Counted from the stretch's first letter, positions 1 through 8,284 are shown. The stretch: 28,022 nt of DNA from Bacteroidales bacterium UBA5226 (GCA_002409325.1 DHUU01000007.1:1661-29682); one strand, 5' to 3'. Notes: a model not told the origin generated them from the letters alone. Program-made: numbers and translations.

Positions 1-2296
1 CCTCCCTGCCGGAAGCACCTCCAGCCGCCTTGAAGCTTTCGCGACCCATAGCTCCAGCTGCCTTGAATCCTTGTCCGCCGGGGCGGTCTGAAGGTATTCC
101 CGGATGGTTTTTGCCAATGGGACCAGCGCTTTTACTCCCGGTTTGCTGCGCCCGGTATGAGTCACGCTTTCCGGCCCAGGTGTTTCCGCCTTCAGAGCCG
201 AATCGTCCGTCATTGGACCAGCTGCTTCGGCCACGGGACCACGAGTTTCTGCCATCCTGTCCTTCGGCTCCGGCCCCAAATGCATCGGGGACGGGCTGGT
301 TAAGGAAATTGGGATCGATCTCGCGCAGGAAACGGCTGGGCGGGTTGGATTCCATGCTTCCCCAGTGCATACGGGTACGGGAAAAGGAGAGGGTGAGCGA
401 TTTCTTGGCCCTTGTCATAGCCACGTAAAACAACCTCCGCTCTTCTTCCAGTTCGGCCTGAGTATTGCTAGACAACAGGGAGGGAAACAATTTTTCTTCC
501 ATACCCACCACGTAGATATGCGAAAATTCAAGACCTTTGGCCGAATGGACGGTCATCAGGCTCACCCGTTCGTTTTCGGGCTGCTCCTGTTCGTCCATCT
601 GGGTGAGCAAAGTCACGTTGTTCAGAAATCTTTCCAGAGAAGGAGCGATTTCCCCGTTGTCCGGCACGGTTACTTCAGTTTCTAGTTCCACGCCTTCTGC
701 TGTCAACCCGCAATAGACCTGGATGCTGTTGAGCAGTTCTTCCACGTTATCCAGTTTGGACATGCCTTCTATGGATTTGTCCTCCTTAAGAATGTGAAGG
801 TAACCCGATAGTCTGGCCACTTCCATGGCCACCTGGTAGGCATTGGCTCCTTCGTCCTGCATGCTGCGCACTGTTTCAATAAGTTCTGCAAAGGCTTTTA
901 GGCGTCCCGCAATATTTCCCCTCAGCCCGGCTGCCTCGAGATCGCCCTGCTGAATATACCCGAACGAGGACAGACCGGCAAATAAGGCGGCTGTCCCCAG
1001 TTTCTGTAACGAAACATCCCCGATGCCGCGGGAAGGTATAGCCACAGCCCGGCGAAAAGCTTCTTCGTCGTTGGGGTTGACCACCAGGCGCATGTATGCC
1101 ATCAGGTCTTTCACCTCGGCCCTTTCGTAAAAGGAAAAGCCCCCGTAGACCTTATAAGGTATGTTCCTTTTACGGAGCGCCTCTTCAAGGAGCCTGGACT
1201 GCGCATTGGTGCGGTATAGGATGGCGAATTCCCCGTAACCGGCACGGGAGGTGTACACCTTGTTCAAAATGGATGAGACAACCTGGAAGGCTTCTTCAGC
1301 ATCGGTATAGGCACCCAGCAAATCTATCTTTTCACCGGGCTCGGACCGGGCAAAGCATTCTTTGCGCATCCGGCGGGAGTTGTGTTTGATCAGGCTGTTG
1401 GCCGCATTGACTACGTTCTGGGTGGAGCGGTAATTCTGTTCCAGCCTGTATTCTTTGGCCTCGGGAAAGTCGTTGGTAAAATTCAGGATATTCTCTATCC
1501 TGGCCCCGCGGAAAGCATAAATACTCTGGGCATCATCCCCCACTACTGCTATGTTGCGGTGTTCCTGGGCAAGGCTTTTAATGATCAGGTACTGTGCCAG
1601 GTTGGTGTCCTGGTACTCATCTACCAGGATATAGCGAAAACGGTCCCGGTAGAGGGACAGTATCTGAGAATTCTGCTGAAAAAGAATGTTGGTATAAAGC
1701 AACAGATCATCAAAATCCATAGCCCCGGCAAGCCGGCACTTTTTGGCGTATAATGCATAAATATCGGCTATGCGGGGTTTGCGGGACGCTTCATCTGCCT
1801 GCATGGCCTGGTCGTCTGCCGCATAGGCAGACGCAGTCCTTAGGTTGTTCTTGGCCCTGGATATGCGTGATATCACCTCTGCGGGAGGATAGGCCTTTTC
1901 ATCCAGTTTCAGCTCTTTGATGCAGCTTCTGATGGCCGATTTGCTGTCAGACTTGTCGTATATGGTAAAATTCTGCGGGAAATTCAGCAACTGTGCTTCT
2001 GTACGTAAAATGCGCGCAAATACCGAATGGAAAGTACCCATCCACAGGTACCGTACTTTTTCAGGCCCCACCAGAGAAGACACCCGTTCTTTCATCTCTT
2101 TGGCCGCCTTGTTGGTGAATGTCAGGGCAAGCAGCGCAGAAGCGGGAATACCCTTTTCCAGCATATTGGCAATCCGGCATGTTAGCACTTTTGTTTTACC
2201 GCTTCCGGCACCTGCAATGATTAACGATGGACCTGTTATATCTTCAACTGCTTGTCTCTGAGCCTCATTCAAATCCTTCAAATAGTTTTCCTTCAT
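1..2296 (-). CDS. uvrD: UvrD/PcrA-type ATP-dependent DNA helicase (C-terminus cut by window edge)
   Basis: Superfamily 1A 3'-5' DNA helicase, expected in DNA repair and removal of replication obstacles. I translated the minus strand from the ATG at 2296; the frame stays open to the left edge (765 codons visible). Near the N-terminus are a Q-motif (LNEAQRQAV, residues 9-17) and Walker A GAGSGKT (29-35). Further on are VDEYQD (motif II), VVGDDAQSIYAFRG (motif III), QNYRS (motif IV), TVHSAKGLEF (motif V) and FYVAMTRAK (motif VI). After the helicase core the protein becomes a Gly/Ser/Arg-rich low-complexity tail ending, as far as visible, in two units FKAAG-x(2-3)-GRE (bases 2-67). The start is firm because the Q-motif sits at the usual distance. 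It is divergent from nqrA. UvrD and PcrA cannot be told apart here, so the symbol is provisional; the family is not in doubt. Confidence 0.93.
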   Translation of the reverse strand, partial: MKENYLKDLNEAQRQAVEDITGPSLIIAGAGSGKTKVLTCRIANMLEKGIPASALLALTFTNKAAKEMKERVSSLVGPEKVRYLWMGTFHSVFARILRTEAQLLNFPQNFTIYDKSDSKSAIRSCIKELKLDEKAYPPAEVISRISRAKNNLRTASAYAADDQAMQADEASRKPRIADIYALYAKKCRLAGAMDFDDLLLYTNILFQQNSQILSLYRDRFRYILVDEYQDTNLAQYLIIKSLAQEHRNIAVVGDDAQSIYAFRGARIENILNFTNDFPEAKEYRLEQNYRSTQNVVNAANSLIKHNSRRMRKECFARSEPGEKIDLLGAYTDAEEAFQVVSSILNKVYTSRAGYGEFAILYRTNAQSRLLEEALRKRNIPYKVYGGFSFYERAEVKDLMAYMRLVVNPNDEEAFRRAVAIPSRGIGDVSLQKLGTAALFAGLSSFGYIQQGDLEAAGLRGNIAGRLKAFAELIETVRSMQDEGANAYQVAMEVARLSGYLHILKEDKSIEGMSKLDNVEELLNSIQVYCGLTAEGVELETEVTVPDNGEIAPSLERFLNNVTLLTQMDEQEQPENERVSLMTVHSAKGLEFSHIYVVGMEEKLFPSLLSSNTQAELEEERRLFYVAMTRAKKSLTLSFSRTRMHWGSMESNPPSRFLREIDPNFLNQPVPDAFGAGAEGQDGRNSWSRGRSSWSNDGRFGSEGGNTWAGKRDSYRAQQTGSKSAGPIGKNHPGIPSDRPGGQGFKAAGAMGRESFKAAGGASGRE

Positions 2297-2301
2297 ATGG
2301 G

Positions 2302-2309
2302 CAAATATA
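2302..2309 (-). promoter_or_regulatory. Putative -7 box (TATATTTG) for the helicase gene
   Basis: On the minus strand this reads TATATTTG, a perfect match to the Bacteroidota -7 consensus TAnnTTTG. Its last base lies 6 bp from the A of the helicase ATG (2296), so transcription would start at or next to the start codon. No good TTTG -33 element is seen at the expected spacing, which lowers confidence. Confidence 0.4.
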
Positions 2310-2332
2310 GAGAAAATTGATGATGAAAGTTT

Positions 2333-2340
2333 TATCTTTG
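2333..2340 (+). promoter_or_regulatory. Putative -7 box (TATCTTTG) for the nqr operon
   Basis: A perfect match to TAnnTTTG ending 20 bp before the nqrA ATG. The implied leader is only about 14 nt. No clear -33 TTTG lies at the expected spacing. The position, in the 63-bp gap between divergent genes and facing nqrA, supports the call. Confidence 0.45.
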
Positions 2341-2359
2341 TATTTGCTAAGAAAAGTAT

Positions 2360-3727
2360 ATGTCCGCTAGTTATAAGTTGCGCCGGGGGTTGGATATACC
2401 ACTAAAAGGCTGTGCCCACCTGATGACCGCTCCTTTGGCATCCTCACCGCTGTACACTTTGAAACCATGCGATTTCAAAAATACCACTCCAAAACTTCTG
2501 GTCCGGGAAGGAGATATTGTCCGTGCCGGATCTCCTGTATACTGCGACAAGGAACATCCGGGAATTTTATTCACCGCACCGGTCAGCGGCACCATCCAAA
2601 GGATCGTTCGCGGTGAAAAAAGAAAAATCACAGGCATTCAGATCCTTGCCGATGAGGAGCAAATGCAGGAGCAGTTTCCGGTAGCCGATCCAGAGCAACT
2701 TACCCCCGAAAGGATCCGGGAACTTTTGCTGCAAAGCGGCTGCTGGCCGCTCATCACCCGCAGGCCGTACGGAATTCCCGCACACCCTGGAGAAACGCCA
2801 AAAGCCATATATATCAGCTGTTTTGACTCGGCCCCGCTTGCGCCTCAGTATGATTATGCTTTTGCCGATTCTTATGAATCCCTCCGGATGGGTATACAAG
2901 TCCTTGAACGCCTTTGCCCGGGGAAGGTTCACCTGGGGCTTTGGGAGATGACATCGCCCCACAGCGTTTTCCGTCGGCTCCCGGGCATAACGCATACTTT
3001 TTCAGGACCGCATCCGGCCGGGAACCCCGGGGTACAGGTGCACCACGCATGTCCTGTGGGAAAAGGCCAGGTGGTCTGGACCCTCTCCCCGATGGGCCTG
3101 TCAATCATTGGGAAACTCTTTCTATACGGTATTTACGATACCACCCGGATGGTAGCCGTTACCGGTTCGGCCCTGGCCAGAACCGGTTACATCAGTTGCC
3201 AGGCGGGCATCCAGATTAGCGCACTTACCCCGTTCCCCCTAAAAGACGGCATCAGGGCACGCATCATCAGCGGCAACCCGCTTACCGGTGACAATGTTGG
3301 TCCGGACGGCTTTCTGGGATTTCACCACCAGCAGGTCACCTACCTGCCGGAAGGCGGATCCAGGGAACTGCTGGGCTGGGCCAGACCGTTGCGTCTGAAC
3401 AAGTTCAGCGCTGCACGGACCTATATATCCTACCTGGCCCCCCTGTTGGGTAAAACCGGACGCTTTAACCTGGATACCAACACAAATGGGGGCCTCAGGG
3501 CCTTTGTCCTGACACGGGATTACCAGAAAGTCCTGCCCATGGATATCTTTGTCTCACACCTGATCAAAGCCATTCTGGCAGAAGATATAGACAAGATGGA
3601 ACAATTGGGAATCTATGAAGTGCTGCCGGAAGACCTGGCCCTGTGCGAATTTGTCTGCCCGTCCAAAATCGAGATCCAGGACATTCTTCAGAAGGGCATA
3701 GATCTGATGATAAAGGAAATGCAATGA
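2360..3727 (+). CDS. nqrA: Na+-translocating NADH:quinone reductase subunit A
   Basis: NqrA is the large peripheral, cytoplasmic-side subunit of the sodium-pumping NADH:ubiquinone/menaquinone oxidoreductase. The 455-residue length is normal for the family. The N-terminus LRRGLDIPLKG is the NqrA signature, followed by a lipoyl/RnfC-like segment (LVREGDIVRAGSPVY). No membrane helix is visible. It is the first gene of nqrABCDEF. Its TGA stop overlaps the nqrB start in an ATGA junction (3724-3727), indicating translational coupling. No strong Shine-Dalgarno sequence precedes the ATG, as is common in Bacteroidota. The assignment rests on both the sequence and the complete operon context. Confidence 0.95.
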   Translation: MSASYKLRRGLDIPLKGCAHLMTAPLASSPLYTLKPCDFKNTTPKLLVREGDIVRAGSPVYCDKEHPGILFTAPVSGTIQRIVRGEKRKITGIQILADEEQMQEQFPVADPEQLTPERIRELLLQSGCWPLITRRPYGIPAHPGETPKAIYISCFDSAPLAPQYDYAFADSYESLRMGIQVLERLCPGKVHLGLWEMTSPHSVFRRLPGITHTFSGPHPAGNPGVQVHHACPVGKGQVVWTLSPMGLSIIGKLFLYGIYDTTRMVAVTGSALARTGYISCQAGIQISALTPFPLKDGIRARIISGNPLTGDNVGPDGFLGFHHQQVTYLPEGGSRELLGWARPLRLNKFSAARTYISYLAPLLGKTGRFNLDTNTNGGLRAFVLTRDYQKVLPMDIFVSHLIKAILAEDIDKMEQLGIYEVLPEDLALCEFVCPSKIEIQDILQKGIDLMIKEMQ

Positions 3728-4839
3728 AGTGGATTGAAAAGATCATTGAAAAGATAAAGCCCTCCTTCAGCAAAGGCGGCCGGCTGGCTTTCCTGCATTC
3801 GACTTTCGATGCCTTTGAAACATTCCTGATGGTTCCCGGAACCGTTACCGGGAAAGGATCCCACATAAGGGACTGCAACGACCTGAAGCGCGTTATGATT
3901 GTTGTGGTGATAGCCCTGGTTCCCTGCCTGCTTTTTGGGATGTACAACTCGGGGCTGCAACATTACCTGACCACGGGCCCGCGGGCTGACCTTCCCGGCT
4001 TTTTCTCCGTTTTCTGGTATGGTTTTCTGAAAGTCCTGCCCCTGGTAATCGTTTCTTATGTGGTGGGACTGGGCATAGAATTCACCATAGCACAGGTGCG
4101 GGGCCACCAGGTCAATGAAGGGTACCTGGTCACCGGGATGCTCATTCCCCTGATAGTCCCGGTAACCATTCCGTTGTGGATGCTGACCCTGGCCGTGGCT
4201 TTTGCCGTGCTTATTGGAAAAGAGATTTTTGGAGGAACGGGAATGAACATCTGGAATCCCGCTCTTCTGGCGCGCGCTTTCCTGTTTTTCTCCTATCCCG
4301 CTTACATGACAGGAGACAAAGTCTGGGTTGACGGCACCAGCGGGGCCACACCACTGGCCGCCCTGGCAGAAGGGACCCCCCTGCAGGAACTGCCTTCCTG
4401 GATGGATATGTTCCTGGGCTTTATTCCCGGTTCTGTAGGGGAAACCTCCCTGGTGTGCATCCTGCTGGGGGCAGCCATCCTGCTTTACACCGGGGTGGCC
4501 AGCTGGAAAATCATGATTTCCTGTGTGGCCGGAGCCGCTCTAATAGCCCTCACAGGGGACATCCCTGTACATTACCATCTGGTGATGGGAGGCTTTGCCT
4601 TTGGGTGCGTCTTTATGGCCACCGATCCCGTTACCAGCCCCCAGACCGAGACCGGGAAATGGATCTACGGATTTCTGACCGGGGCACTAACCATTACCAT
4701 CCGGCTCTTTAATCCAGGATACCCCGAGGGAATGATGCTCGCCATACTGCTTATGAACACCTTTTCTCCGCTGATAGACCATACCGTGGTTTCAGTCAAT
4801 GTAAAGCGCAGAATCAAGAGAATTGCAAGCCATGGTTAA
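3724..4839 (+). CDS. nqrB: Na+-translocating NADH:quinone reductase subunit B
   Basis: Integral-membrane subunit of the Na+ pump, homologous to RnfD. It carries covalently bound FMN and forms part of the ion path. An upstream in-frame start exists inside nqrA (3643), but the ATG at 3724 gives the expected N-terminus (MKWIEKIIEKIKPSF) and an ATGA overlap with nqrA, so I chose it (371 aa). About ten hydrophobic helices are visible. The FMN-attachment motif SGAT is at residues 206-209, with Thr209 as the predicted phosphoester site. It overlaps nqrC by 8 bp. Flavinylation would need an ApbE-type transferase, which is not encoded in this window. Confidence 0.95.
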   Translation: MKWIEKIIEKIKPSFSKGGRLAFLHSTFDAFETFLMVPGTVTGKGSHIRDCNDLKRVMIVVVIALVPCLLFGMYNSGLQHYLTTGPRADLPGFFSVFWYGFLKVLPLVIVSYVVGLGIEFTIAQVRGHQVNEGYLVTGMLIPLIVPVTIPLWMLTLAVAFAVLIGKEIFGGTGMNIWNPALLARAFLFFSYPAYMTGDKVWVDGTSGATPLAALAEGTPLQELPSWMDMFLGFIPGSVGETSLVCILLGAAILLYTGVASWKIMISCVAGAALIALTGDIPVHYHLVMGGFAFGCVFMATDPVTSPQTETGKWIYGFLTGALTITIRLFNPGYPEGMMLAILLMNTFSPLIDHTVVSVNVKRRIKRIASHG

Positions 4840-5443
4840 TAAAAAAAGAAACGGGAACGTATACACCATCATGTATGCCGCACTAATGGTTACCCTGGTG
4901 GCCGCCCTGCTGGCTCTGGCCTCGCAGGGACTCAAACCCAGGCAATTGGCCAATATCATGGCAGAAACACAGCTAACCATTCTCCGGTCTGTCCACCTGG
5001 AAGATCAGCCCTATGAAAAATACATCACCGACACCGTGGCCGGACCGCAGCAGTTGCCCCTTTTTATCTGTACACTGGACGACGGCACCCGCAAATACAT
5101 CATCCCCCTGGAAGGGAAAGGCCTCTGGGGCCCCTTGCGGGGATACCTGGCCCTGAACGATGATTTCAGAACCATTTACGGTGCCGTATTCGACCATGAT
5201 TCCGAGACACCCGGACTGGGAGCCGAAATTACCACATCCTTCTTCAGCGATCCGTTCCGGGGCAAATCCCTTTACAGCGGGGATCAGTTTGTGTCGATAT
5301 CGGTGCTTAAGCAGGGACGGTCCCATAACAATCCCAATGCGGTGGACGGCATTTCTGGCGGAACACTCACCAGCCGGGGTGTTGAAAACATGATACGGGA
5401 ATCCCTGAAACCCTACATTCCTTTTTTGAGACATTATGAATAG
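4832..5443 (+). CDS. nqrC: Na+-translocating NADH:quinone reductase subunit C
   Basis: NqrC has one N-terminal helix (about residues 10-30) and a periplasmic FMN-binding domain, homologous to RnfG. The start at ATG 4832 overlaps the end of nqrB; a TTG at 4823 is possible but less likely. The product is 203 aa. The C-terminal flavinylation motif reads DGISGGTLTSRGV; the Thr of SGGT is the predicted FMN-phosphoester acceptor. The best-known form is SGAT, so the Ala-to-Gly change is a small variation that may be common in this phylum. It overlaps nqrD by 8 bp (ATGAATAG). Confidence 0.94.
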   Translation: MVNKKRNGNVYTIMYAALMVTLVAALLALASQGLKPRQLANIMAETQLTILRSVHLEDQPYEKYITDTVAGPQQLPLFICTLDDGTRKYIIPLEGKGLWGPLRGYLALNDDFRTIYGAVFDHDSETPGLGAEITTSFFSDPFRGKSLYSGDQFVSISVLKQGRSHNNPNAVDGISGGTLTSRGVENMIRESLKPYIPFLRHYE

Positions 5444-6050
5444 ACGCATATTCCTGGACCCGCTTTTCAAAAACAATCCCATACCGGTACTGGCTCTGGG
5501 GATCTGTTCCGCACTGGCTGTGACCGTTAAGCTGGAACCTGCAATGGTCATGGCCCTTTCAGTTACCCTGGTAACCGGGTTCTCATCAATGATCCTTTCC
5601 CTGCTTCGCAATACCATTCCCAACCGCATCCGGATCATTGTACAACTGGTGGTGGTGGCCGCACTGGTCATTCTGGTTGATCAGATCCTGAAGGCCTTTG
5701 CCTGGCAGATCAGCAAACAATTATCTGTATTCGTGGGACTGATTATCACCAACTGCATTATAATGGGCCGGATAGAAGCTTTTGCACTTATTAACAAGCC
5801 ATTTCCCTCATTCGTGGACGGATTGGCCAACGGTCTGGGTTACGGTATCATCCTAATTGCCGTATCCATTGTCCGGGAACTCCTGGGATCCGGCACTTTA
5901 ATGGGTTATCACCTAATCCCACAACAGTGGTATGTTGCAAACGGGGGATTTTACGAAAATAACGGCCTCTTTATCCTGCCCCCCATGGCCCTGATCGTGC
6001 TGGGGCTGATTGTCTGGGTTTTTAACGCCAAAAACGCCAGGAGAACATAA
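5436..6050 (+). CDS. nqrD: Na+-translocating NADH:quinone reductase subunit D
   Basis: Six-helix membrane subunit of the NQR core, homologous to RnfE, 204 aa (typical length). The opening (RRIFLDPLFKNNPIPVLALG) is characteristic. Cys24 (LGICSA) and Cys107 (TNCIIMGR) match the two conserved half-helix cysteines. With the equivalent pair in NqrE these ligate an intramembrane iron-sulfur centre in characterised enzymes. The start overlaps the end of nqrC by 8 bp, and nqrE follows 3 bp downstream, so the two are certainly co-translated. Confidence 0.95.
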   Translation: MNRRIFLDPLFKNNPIPVLALGICSALAVTVKLEPAMVMALSVTLVTGFSSMILSLLRNTIPNRIRIIVQLVVVAALVILVDQILKAFAWQISKQLSVFVGLIITNCIIMGRIEAFALINKPFPSFVDGLANGLGYGIILIAVSIVRELLGSGTLMGYHLIPQQWYVANGGFYENNGLFILPPMALIVLGLIVWVFNAKNARRT

Positions 6051-6053
6051 GGT

Positions 6054-6671
6054 ATGGAACAACTAGCCAATATATTTGTAAAAAGCATCTTTGTCGAGAA
6101 CATGATCTTTGCCTATTTCCTGGGCATGTGTTCATACCTGGCTGTGTCCAAAACCGTGAAAACCGCTTCGGGACTGGGACTGGCCGTGATCTTTGTGCTA
6201 CTCATCACCCTCCCGGTTAATTATCTGCTGGACCGTTACGTGCTCTCCCCGGGAGCCCTGGCCTGGATCAACCCCCAATGGGCAGAGGTGGACCTTGGTT
6301 TTTTGAGTTTTATCCTCTTCATAGCCGTGATAGCAGCCATGGTACAGCTGGTAGAAATGATAGTCGAAAAATTTGCCCCCGCCCTGTACAACAACCTGGG
6401 AATATTCCTCCCGCTGATAGCCGTGAACTGTGCCATTCTGGGAGCGTCACTGTTCATGCAGGAAAGGGAATACGGCAACATCCTGGAAGTCTTTTCCTAT
6501 GCCCTGGGGTCAGGGATCGGGTGGTACCTGGCCATTGTCTGCATTGCTGCTATACGGGAAAAACTGAGTTATTCCAACATTCCGGCACCCATGCGTGGCC
6601 TGGGCATCGCTTTCATCATAACCGGGCTTATGGGTATTGCCTTTATGAGTTTTATGGGATTACAAATTTAA
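6054..6671 (+). CDS. nqrE: Na+-translocating NADH:quinone reductase subunit E
   Basis: Six-helix membrane subunit, homologous to RnfA and inverted in topology relative to NqrD; 205 aa. Cys26 (LGMCSYLAVS) and Cys126 (AVNCAILGAS) are the conserved cysteines that, with those of NqrD, are known to hold the membrane-embedded iron-sulfur cluster carrying electrons across the bilayer. The C-terminus (GIAFIITGLMGIAFMSFMG) is typical. It is separated from nqrD by 3 bp and from nqrF by 9 bp. Confidence 0.95.
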   Translation: MEQLANIFVKSIFVENMIFAYFLGMCSYLAVSKTVKTASGLGLAVIFVLLITLPVNYLLDRYVLSPGALAWINPQWAEVDLGFLSFILFIAVIAAMVQLVEMIVEKFAPALYNNLGIFLPLIAVNCAILGASLFMQEREYGNILEVFSYALGSGIGWYLAIVCIAAIREKLSYSNIPAPMRGLGIAFIITGLMGIAFMSFMGLQI

Positions 6672-6680
6672 ATACAGCCA

Positions 6681-7928
6681 ATGACCATTCTCCAATTTCT
6701 GCTGCTGACCTTTGCCGTCATACTGACCGTAACCCTGGTCCTGGTAGCCGTGTTGATTTATGCAAAAGCCAGGCTGATACCCGGGGGTAAAGTGAACATT
6801 AAGGTCAACGATGAAAAAATGATGGAGGTTGAACCGGGGAACAACCTGCTGACTACCCTGGCGCAAAACAAAATCTACCTGCCCTCGGCCTGTGGCGGCA
6901 GCGGAACCTGCGGGCTCTGTAAATGCCGTGTTATAACGGGAGGCGGATCCATTCTGTCCACAGAAACGGGCTTTTTTACCCGGCGCGAACAACAAAGCCA
7001 GTGGCGGCTGGGATGTCAGGTCAAGGTTCGGGAAAACATGGAAATACGCATCCCCGCTCAGGTGCTGGGTGTAAAAAAATGGGAATGCGAGGTAATCAGC
7101 AACCGCAACGTGGCCTCTTTCATCAAAGAGTTTGTGATTCAGCTTCCCCCGGGCGAAAACCTGGATTTCCGCTCAGGAGGATATGTGCAGATTGATGTTC
7201 CCCCGGTTACTGTGGTTTTTTCCAAAGACATCCTTATAGATGAACCATTCCGGGAAGACTGGGGTTCATTGCGTATCGGGGAACTGAAAATGGTAAATAA
7301 AGAATATACTTTCAGGGCTTATTCCATGGCCAACCACCCGGCAGAAGGGAACCGCATCATGCTGAACATCCGCATTGCCACCCCACCCTGGGACCGCTCC
7401 AGGGGAACTTTTATGAGGGTTAATCCGGGTATTTGCTCTTCTTATATTTTTTCCAGGAAGCCCGGTGATAAAGTAATGATATCAGGGCCCTTCGGGGAAT
7501 TCTTCCTCAAAGAAACACAAGTTGAAAAAATATTCATAGGCGGTGGGGCCGGCATGGCCCCCATGCGATCCCATATATTTCACTTATTCAAAACCCTCAG
7601 GACAACAGAGAGGGTCTCGTTCTGGTACGGGGCCCGTTCCAGGAGGGAGATCTTCTACGAAGATGAGTTCCTCCGGATAGAAAAAGAATTCCCCAATTTC
7701 TCATTCCACATAGCCCTTTCCGAACCAAAACCACAAGACAACTGGACCGGCCATACGGGCTTTATCCACAATGTATTATACGATCAATACCTGAAAGACC
7801 ATCCCGAGCCGGAAGAAGCAGAATATTACATCTGCGGGCCTCCCTTGATGACATCGGCCGTGACCGGTATGCTCGACAACCTGGGCGTTCCTGCGGATCA
7901 TATTCTGTTTGATGACTTTGGCGGATGA
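6681..7928 (+). CDS. nqrF: Na+-translocating NADH:quinone reductase subunit F (NADH dehydrogenase module)
   Basis: Entry point for electrons: it oxidises NADH with FAD and passes electrons to a [2Fe-2S] cluster. The 415 residues hold one N-terminal helix (about 3-27) and a plant-ferredoxin domain with Cys71, Cys77, Cys80 and Cys112. A ferredoxin-reductase module follows, with the FAD motif RAYSMAN (212-218), the NADH-binding GGGAGMAPMRSH (287-298) and the CGPPLM motif (385-390). The C-terminal DDFGG is typical. It is the last nqr gene. The next gene (7985) is preceded by its own promoter-like sequence, so the operon probably ends here, although no strong hairpin terminator is seen. Confidence 0.96.
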   Translation: MTILQFLLLTFAVILTVTLVLVAVLIYAKARLIPGGKVNIKVNDEKMMEVEPGNNLLTTLAQNKIYLPSACGGSGTCGLCKCRVITGGGSILSTETGFFTRREQQSQWRLGCQVKVRENMEIRIPAQVLGVKKWECEVISNRNVASFIKEFVIQLPPGENLDFRSGGYVQIDVPPVTVVFSKDILIDEPFREDWGSLRIGELKMVNKEYTFRAYSMANHPAEGNRIMLNIRIATPPWDRSRGTFMRVNPGICSSYIFSRKPGDKVMISGPFGEFFLKETQVEKIFIGGGAGMAPMRSHIFHLFKTLRTTERVSFWYGARSRREIFYEDEFLRIEKEFPNFSFHIALSEPKPQDNWTGHTGFIHNVLYDQYLKDHPEPEEAEYYICGPPLMTSAVTGMLDNLGVPADHILFDDFGG

Positions 7929-7949
7929 ACAGTTTTTTAATTACCTTTG
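7917..7949 (+). promoter_or_regulatory. Putative Bacteroidota promoter (TTTG, 21-bp spacer, TACCTTTG) for the STAS gene
   Basis: TTTG at 7917-7920 lies at the end of nqrF. A 21-bp spacer and TACCTTTG (7942-7949) follow. This matches the -33 TTTG / -7 TAnnTTTG pattern of the Bacteroidota primary sigma factor and is the best two-part promoter match I found here. The predicted leader before the ATG at 7985 is about 30 nt. Confidence 0.55.
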
Positions 7950-7984
7950 TTCACTAACAATCTCTGTAAAGAAAAAAACAGTAT

Positions 7985-8284
7985 ATGGAAGTAATAATCA
8001 GCAACGATCCCGTTCCCGTAATCTCTGTTAACGGGAGAATGGATACAGGAAATACCGCCATCTTTGAAGAAGCCATCGTCCCCATACTAAAAAGCAACAC
8101 CAGGGAGCTGATCATAGACGGAACCGGTCTGGAATACATAAGCAGCTCAGGTCTGCGTCAGTTCCTGGTACTACAGAAAAACATAAAAGAAAAAGGCGGA
8201 ACCCTGACGGTTAAGAATCTAAGGGCAGAGATCAGGGACATCTTCGATCTTACCGGCTTCACCAACATTTTTACCATCGTTTAG
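7985..8284 (+). CDS. STAS-domain protein (anti-sigma factor antagonist family)
   Basis: Small single-domain protein (99 aa) of the SpoIIAA/RsbV/BtrV type. Family members bind a serine-kinase anti-sigma factor when unphosphorylated and are released on phosphorylation of a conserved serine. The signature region reads IIDGTGLEYISSSGLRQFL; by position in the SSG motif, Ser54 is the likely phosphorylation site. No kinase, PP2C phosphatase or sigma factor gene is nearby, so its partner is unknown, and a role with another process such as transport or the envelope cannot be excluded. It lies 56 bp after nqrF with its own promoter-like element. The last 66 bp overlap, antisense, the 3' end of the Nudix gene. 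The family call is strong; the pathway is not known. Confidence 0.88.
   Translation: MEVIISNDPVPVISVNGRMDTGNTAIFEEAIVPILKSNTRELIIDGTGLEYISSSGLRQFLVLQKNIKEKGGTLTVKNLRAEIRDIFDLTGFTNIFTIV

Noticed and set aside
30..2261. Several plus-strand frames of 97-132 codons opposite the helicase
   Set aside because: All are antisense to a continuous helicase frame with all SF1 motifs.
7929..7984. Possible riboswitch or terminator between nqrF and the STAS gene
   Set aside because: Only 56 bp, A/T-rich, no stable stem seen; a promoter explains it better.
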